A stretch of 6,962 nucleotides of DNA, from positions 1 through 6,962 of the forward strand of contig DEQI01000031.1 in NCBI GenBank assembly GCA_002360295.1. Reading direction: 5' to 3'. The DNA comes from Planococcaceae bacterium UBA3370 (lineage in GTDB: Bacteria > Bacillota > Bacilli > Bacillales_A > Planococcaceae). Shown here piece after piece: positions 5,934 to 6,962 of this stretch. Numbering within the stretch: the first letter of the stretch is position 1; each line of letters opens with the position of its first letter. Under the pieces are notes generated by a model. The model was not told the origin of the DNA. It made no database searches and saw nothing but the letters and a program-made list of their open reading frames with translations. Position numbers and translations under genes: made by a program.

Positions 5934-6598
5934 ACAATTTCCCCTCGCTTATAAGCAAAATAGTCACTAATTGCCTCATTCAATGTATGTGCGACACCTT
6001 TACCAATTAATGACCCTAATCGAGTAATCGAGCCTCCGTATGAATGGAATTCTCCTTGCTCACTGACCGCAATGGCCGTACTATCTGTTGAAGTCCCCGT
6101 CGCGATTGTCTCGCTTTTAGCATCTACTACATGTCGCTCCATTAGCACTTTCGTTTTCGCCTCTATAATACAGCTGTATGCTTGCATTAATGCTTCATCA
6201 CTCAATTTTGCATCTATAAAGACAAATATATTGATTGTGCCTATTTTTTGTTCATATGTATATTGATGTGAACGGGTAACATCGACCGCATTCCCTAAAC
6301 CTGCTGTAATGACTACAAAAATCGACGTATCTACATCTTCATACCGATTCATAAAAACAAAGCGTTGACTCACTGCTGTCATCATAGCAACCGTATTTTG
6401 GAGTGGTAAATCCTCCTCTTGTAAAAACTGCATGTATTCAAGTAGTGCGTCCTGAGGGTAATAATCGATTGGTACAGTTCGATTAACAAAATATTGATAA
6501 TAGCCGATTCCAGGATTAATCATTGCGGAACTTAATACTTTATAAGGGTGCGTACTTTTTATAACGAGTAAATGATCCTGCTGTTCAATTGTTAGCAT
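5930..6598 (-). CDS. cbiZ: Adenosylcobinamide amidohydrolase CbiZ
   Basis: CbiZ hydrolyses the aminopropanol amide bond of adenosylcobinamide to release adenosylcobyric acid. This allows salvage of incomplete corrinoids and remodelling of cobamides carrying the wrong lower ligand. Visible signatures are SSAMINPGIG (23-32), VVITAGLGNAVDV (96-107 region), and a C-terminal block with EAKTKVLMERHVVDAKS (146-162) followed by ATGTSTDSTAIA (166-177). It is 222 residues, a normal single-domain CbiZ, with no signal peptide, so probably cytosolic. A GTG at 6604 would add two residues, but it abuts the AGGAGG site, which sits at ideal distance from the ATG at 6598; I therefore use the ATG. It is the first gene of the cluster and overlaps cbiB by 4 nt. 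CbiZ is mostly described from archaea and some bacteria, and its pairing with CbiB here gives a complete cut-and-rebuild step. Confidence 0.92.
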   Translation of the reverse strand: MLTIEQQDHLLVIKSTHPYKVLSSAMINPGIGYYQYFVNRTVPIDYYPQDALLEYMQFLQEEDLPLQNTVAMMTAVSQRFVFMNRYEDVDTSIFVVITAGLGNAVDVTRSHQYTYEQKIGTINIFVFIDAKLSDEALMQAYSCIIEAKTKVLMERHVVDAKSETIATGTSTDSTAIAVSEQGEFHSYGGSITRLGSLIGKGVAHTLNEAISDYFAYKRGEIV

Positions 6599-6604
6599 GT
6601 TCAC

Positions 6605-6610
6605 CCTCCT
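6605..6610 (-). promoter_or_regulatory. Ribosome binding site that sets the cbiZ start
   Basis: AGGAGG on the - strand lies 6 nt before the ATG at 6598. The alternative GTG at 6604-6602 directly abuts it, leaving no spacer, so the ATG is preferred. Confidence 0.75.
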
Positions 6611-6626
6611 AGATTTACTACTTTTA

Positions 6627-6655
6627 TATATATACTAAAAGAGGTGCCATGTCGA
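6627..6655 (-). promoter_or_regulatory. Possible promoter of the cbiZ-cbiB-cobD-cobC transcript, overlapping the cbiX terminator
   Basis: On the - strand, TCGACA (6650-6655) and TATATA (6627-6632) are 17 bp apart, matching the sigma-A consensus at 5 of 6 and 4 of 6 positions. The predicted start near 6620 gives a leader of only about 20 nt, too short for a cobalamin riboswitch. The -35 box lies in the loop and stem of the upstream gene's terminator. Confidence 0.4.
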
Positions 6656-6662
6656 CACCTCT
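6637..6662 (-). terminator. Intrinsic terminator after the cbiX gene
   Basis: On the - strand AGAGGTGTC (6662-6654) pairs with GGCACCTCT (6648-6640), nine pairs with one wobble, around the 5-nt loop GACAT. Only four T follow, so termination may be partial and allow read-through into cbiZ. Confidence 0.65.
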
Positions 6663-6683
6663 AGCAGAAAAGATACAAATCTA

Positions 6684-6962
6684 TTAATGACTATGATCAT
6701 GGTGATGATGGTGATGTGCAGGGCCATGTATTTTTGCATATTCGCGGTAGTTTTCAAGATCTTGCATACCTGTTGATGTACCATTCATCGCTTGTTCTGC
6801 ACGCTCTATTAAAACATGCTGAAGTTTTGGATGATAGCCGAAATAATTAGCTATTTCGATTGTAATATGTGGATGGTCGTTTACGAATTGATTACGCATT
6901 TTGTGCATACGCTCCATTAAAATCCCTGTAAATAGGAAATAAGGAAGCATAATGATTTTTTT
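6684..6962 (-). CDS. cbiX: Sirohydrochlorin cobaltochelatase-type protein (CbiX), C-terminal part with His-rich tail; 5' end outside window
   Basis: The frame is open to the right edge: before the ATG at 6950 it reads KKII, giving KKIIMLPYFLFTGILMERM. This matches the conserved second-half segment of CbiX/SirB-type chelatases, so the ATG at 6950 is internal. About 92 residues are visible. CbiX inserts Co2+ into sirohydrochlorin, the metal-insertion step of the anaerobic cobalamin route; the related SirB inserts Fe2+ for siroheme. The C-terminus is HGPA followed by six His, then DHSH: nine His in the last fourteen residues. His-rich tails occur in bacillar CbiX and are thought to hold or deliver metal. 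Adjacency to late cobamide genes favours cobalt over iron, but the catalytic N-terminal residues lie outside the window. A terminator separates it from cbiZ, so the two may be separate or only partly coupled transcripts. Confidence 0.82.
   Translation of the reverse strand, partial: KKIIMLPYFLFTGILMERMHKMRNQFVNDHPHITIEIANYFGYHPKLQHVLIERAEQAMNGTSTGMQDLENYREYAKIHGPAHHHHHHDHSH

Noticed and set aside
6072..6266. 64-codon open frame on the + strand
   Set aside because: It is antisense to the conserved C-terminal half of cbiZ, with no ribosome site or recognisable protein features.
6950..6950. ATG at 6950 as the start of a small His-rich protein
   Set aside because: The codons before it (KKII) are open to the edge and continue the CbiX motif, so the gene is a truncated CbiX, not a complete 88-residue protein.

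Overview
The window looks like a low-GC, Gram-positive (Bacillota) chromosome, probably a Bacillaceae or Planococcaceae relative such as Lysinibacillus. This rests on the AT-rich composition, strong AGGAGG-type ribosome binding sites, GTG starts, and protein sequences that read like the Bacillus-group versions of their families. The genus is inference; no rRNA or other marker is present.

Layout from left to right. A + strand gene enters from the left edge (C-terminal ~180 residues of a nitronate monooxygenase) and ends at a terminator at about 556-594. All other genes lie on the - strand. Read in their own direction, from the right edge leftwards, they are: the C-terminal part of a CbiX-type sirohydrochlorin chelatase with a His-rich tail; a terminator with a possible promoter inside it; a tight four-gene cluster cbiZ-cbiB-cobD-cobC; a long hairpin terminator; about 400 bp of non-coding DNA with a second, orphan terminator; a Nudix hydrolase; a short orotate phosphoribosyltransferase-like gene (pyrE type); a roughly 50-codon fragment of a lost gene; and a Cys-rich pentapeptide-repeat protein that converges on the nitronate monooxygenase gene.

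The right half is the functional core: late cobamide assembly and salvage. CbiZ cuts adenosylcobinamide to adenosylcobyric acid. CobD makes (R)-1-amino-2-propanol O-2-phosphate. CbiB joins the two to rebuild cobinamide phosphate. CobC dephosphorylates the lower-ligand or end product. CbiX, at the edge, inserts cobalt early in the anaerobic route. The four genes overlap by 4, 26 and 26 nt, which points to one translationally coupled transcript. CobU/CobP and CobS are not in the window.

The left half is a looser set of accessory genes with signs of past rearrangement: a gene remnant between pyrE and the pentapeptide gene, and an orphan terminator. I see no mobile element, CRISPR array, tRNA or rRNA. 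No clearly new multi-gene system is evident. The most distinctive items are the Cys-rich/pentapeptide two-part protein, the gene remnant beside it, and two stop-codon-proximal hairpins that share an apical sequence.
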